DNA from: UBA11889 sp046582115
GTDB lineage: Bacteria > Pseudomonadota > Gammaproteobacteria > Pseudomonadales > Azotimanducaceae
Direction of reading: 5' to 3'
Assembly (NCBI GenBank): GCA_046582115.1
Contig: JAYGFA010000071.1
Coordinates: 1-6,562 of the forward strand
Length of the DNA stretch: 6,562 bases
Shown here: positions 5,986 through 6,562 of the stretch, in pieces
How positions within the stretch are numbered: position 1 is the stretch's first letter
Layout: the number at the start of each line of letters is the position of its first letter
Position numbers and translations under genes: made by a program
Notes under the pieces: model-generated
The model's input: the letters and a program-made list of their open reading frames with translations, nothing else
What the model was told of the DNA's origin: nothing
The model's database searches: none

Positions 5986-6468
5986 TCACAGCGACCAGAC
6001 GACAAATCTTTCTCCAATTAAGTCATAGTAGAAATGCTGCATGTCACATTCACCGCTAAAGATCGAGAAACCTAACAGGCCTCGTTCAACGTGTGGTTTG
6101 GTTTTCCGTTCTAATTGCTTCAAGGTTTTACAAAAGCCGCCCGCTTCAGTGCCTTTGTGTTCGCACGGATAGTAGTCGGTTGGGATGCGCCATTTGTATA
6201 TTCGAAGTTCGTAATCGGCCGGACTTCCGCACCAGGGTTTGAACGGGATTTTGATGGCTGTTGTTGGATCAACTTTAGTCGAAATGGGATGTACCGACAC
6301 GCTGTCGGCGTGAACCACTACCTTGTTGTCGCGACCGTTGGCCATGAAATTTCCGACAGCTTCTAGTGCCGTAACGCTAGCATCTTCGATGAAATTCACG
6401 TCTGTAGAGACCGTGGTAGAACATGAAGCGAAAAGGGATATACCGACGAAAATCAGGAGGCGCTTCAT
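5986..6468 (-). CDS. Small lipoprotein of unknown function
   Basis: A 160-residue protein with a short lipoprotein signal: MKRLLIFVGISLFASC, where FASC is the lipobox and C16 the lipidated residue. The mature part after SCSTTVSTDVN holds four more cysteines (C80, C102, C113, C141), enough for two disulfides in the periplasm. It has aromatic stretches YELRIYKWRIPTDYYPCEH (86-104) and CDMQHFYYDLIGERFVVW (141-158). I recognise no family. Residue 18 is Thr and 17 is Ser, so there is no Asp retention signal at +2 and outer-membrane targeting is the default expectation. The start ATG at 6468 is placed by the signal peptide; no good Shine-Dalgarno is close to it (GGAGG is about 17 bases upstream), and an out-of-frame ATG lies seven bases before. 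It converges on the rubredoxin gene and shows no functional link to its neighbours. Confidence 0.75.
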   Translation of the reverse strand: MKRLLIFVGISLFASCSTTVSTDVNFIEDASVTALEAVGNFMANGRDNKVVVHADSVSVHPISTKVDPTTAIKIPFKPWCGSPADYELRIYKWRIPTDYYPCEHKGTEAGGFCKTLKQLERKTKPHVERGLLGFSIFSGECDMQHFYYDLIGERFVVWSL

Positions 6469-6481
6469 AGCCCATGAACCT

Positions 6482-6516
6482 ACGCCTCCCGCCCCAACCC
6501 ATCATCCCGGTTCGGG
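6482..6516. repeat. Dispersed intergenic element, copy 3 (divergent)
   Basis: ACGCCTCCCGCC, then CC-TCAT and GGTTCGGG follow the same order as copy 2, but about a dozen bases are missing before GGTTCGGG. It lies in the leader of the lipoprotein gene on the opposite strand. This is the weakest of the three copies. Confidence 0.3.
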
Positions 6517-6558
6517 ACGGTTCGGCGTGCTTCTGCCTATACCAATTCGTCTCGGTAT
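6505..6558. other. Cluster of short hairpins and a direct repeat at the right edge
   Basis: TCCCG/CGGGA (6505-6517) forms a tight five-base stem with a three-base loop. CGGTTCGG occurs twice, at 6508 and 6518. ATACC (6539-6543) and GGTAT (6554-6558) are inverted around ten bases. These lie upstream of the lipoprotein gene and may be part of its promoter region or of a repeat that continues beyond the window. Confidence 0.3.
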
Positions 6559-6562
6559 GACA

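Overview
The window looks like a piece of a gammaproteobacterial chromosome, probably marine. The grounds are the secreted calcium-binding protein with thrombospondin type 3 and dockerin-like repeats, two lipoproteins with a lipobox, and the mix of PhyH-type oxygenase, VOC proteins and an exported amidohydrolase. This placement is an inference from gene content; no rRNA or marker gene is present. No tRNA, rRNA, CRISPR array, transposase or phage gene was found.

Layout. Bases 2-829 hold the 3' end of a G+C-rich gene for a large extracellular acidic protein: thrombospondin type 3 repeats, then two 57-residue dockerin-like units. A 490-base stretch with no convincing gene follows and is visibly more A+T-rich around 1070-1100. 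Then come a VOC (glyoxalase/bleomycin-resistance fold) gene (1320-1697, +), a PhyH-like Fe(II)/2-oxoglutarate dioxygenase gene (1895-2878, +) and a gene for a 64-residue membrane protein (2967-3161, +). A second VOC gene (3296-3721, -) converges on these. It is transcribed divergently from a lipoprotein amidohydrolase of the YtcJ/Amidohydro_3 type (3845-5656, +), which is followed after 43 bases by a small rubredoxin gene (5700-5891, +). A small cysteine-containing lipoprotein of unknown function (5986-6468, -) converges on the rubredoxin gene.

How the genes fit together. Most appear to be single transcription units with their own leaders. The only plausible operon is amidohydrolase-rubredoxin, and no shared pathway is evident from sequence. 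The most distinctive observations are the dockerin-like pair with a one-residue-longer calcium loop, the His-x-Glu facial triad of the PhyH protein, the rubredoxin lacking both post-cysteine glycines, a nested palindrome just before the amidohydrolase start, and a degenerate element recurring in three intergenic spaces. I see no clear novel multi-gene system here.
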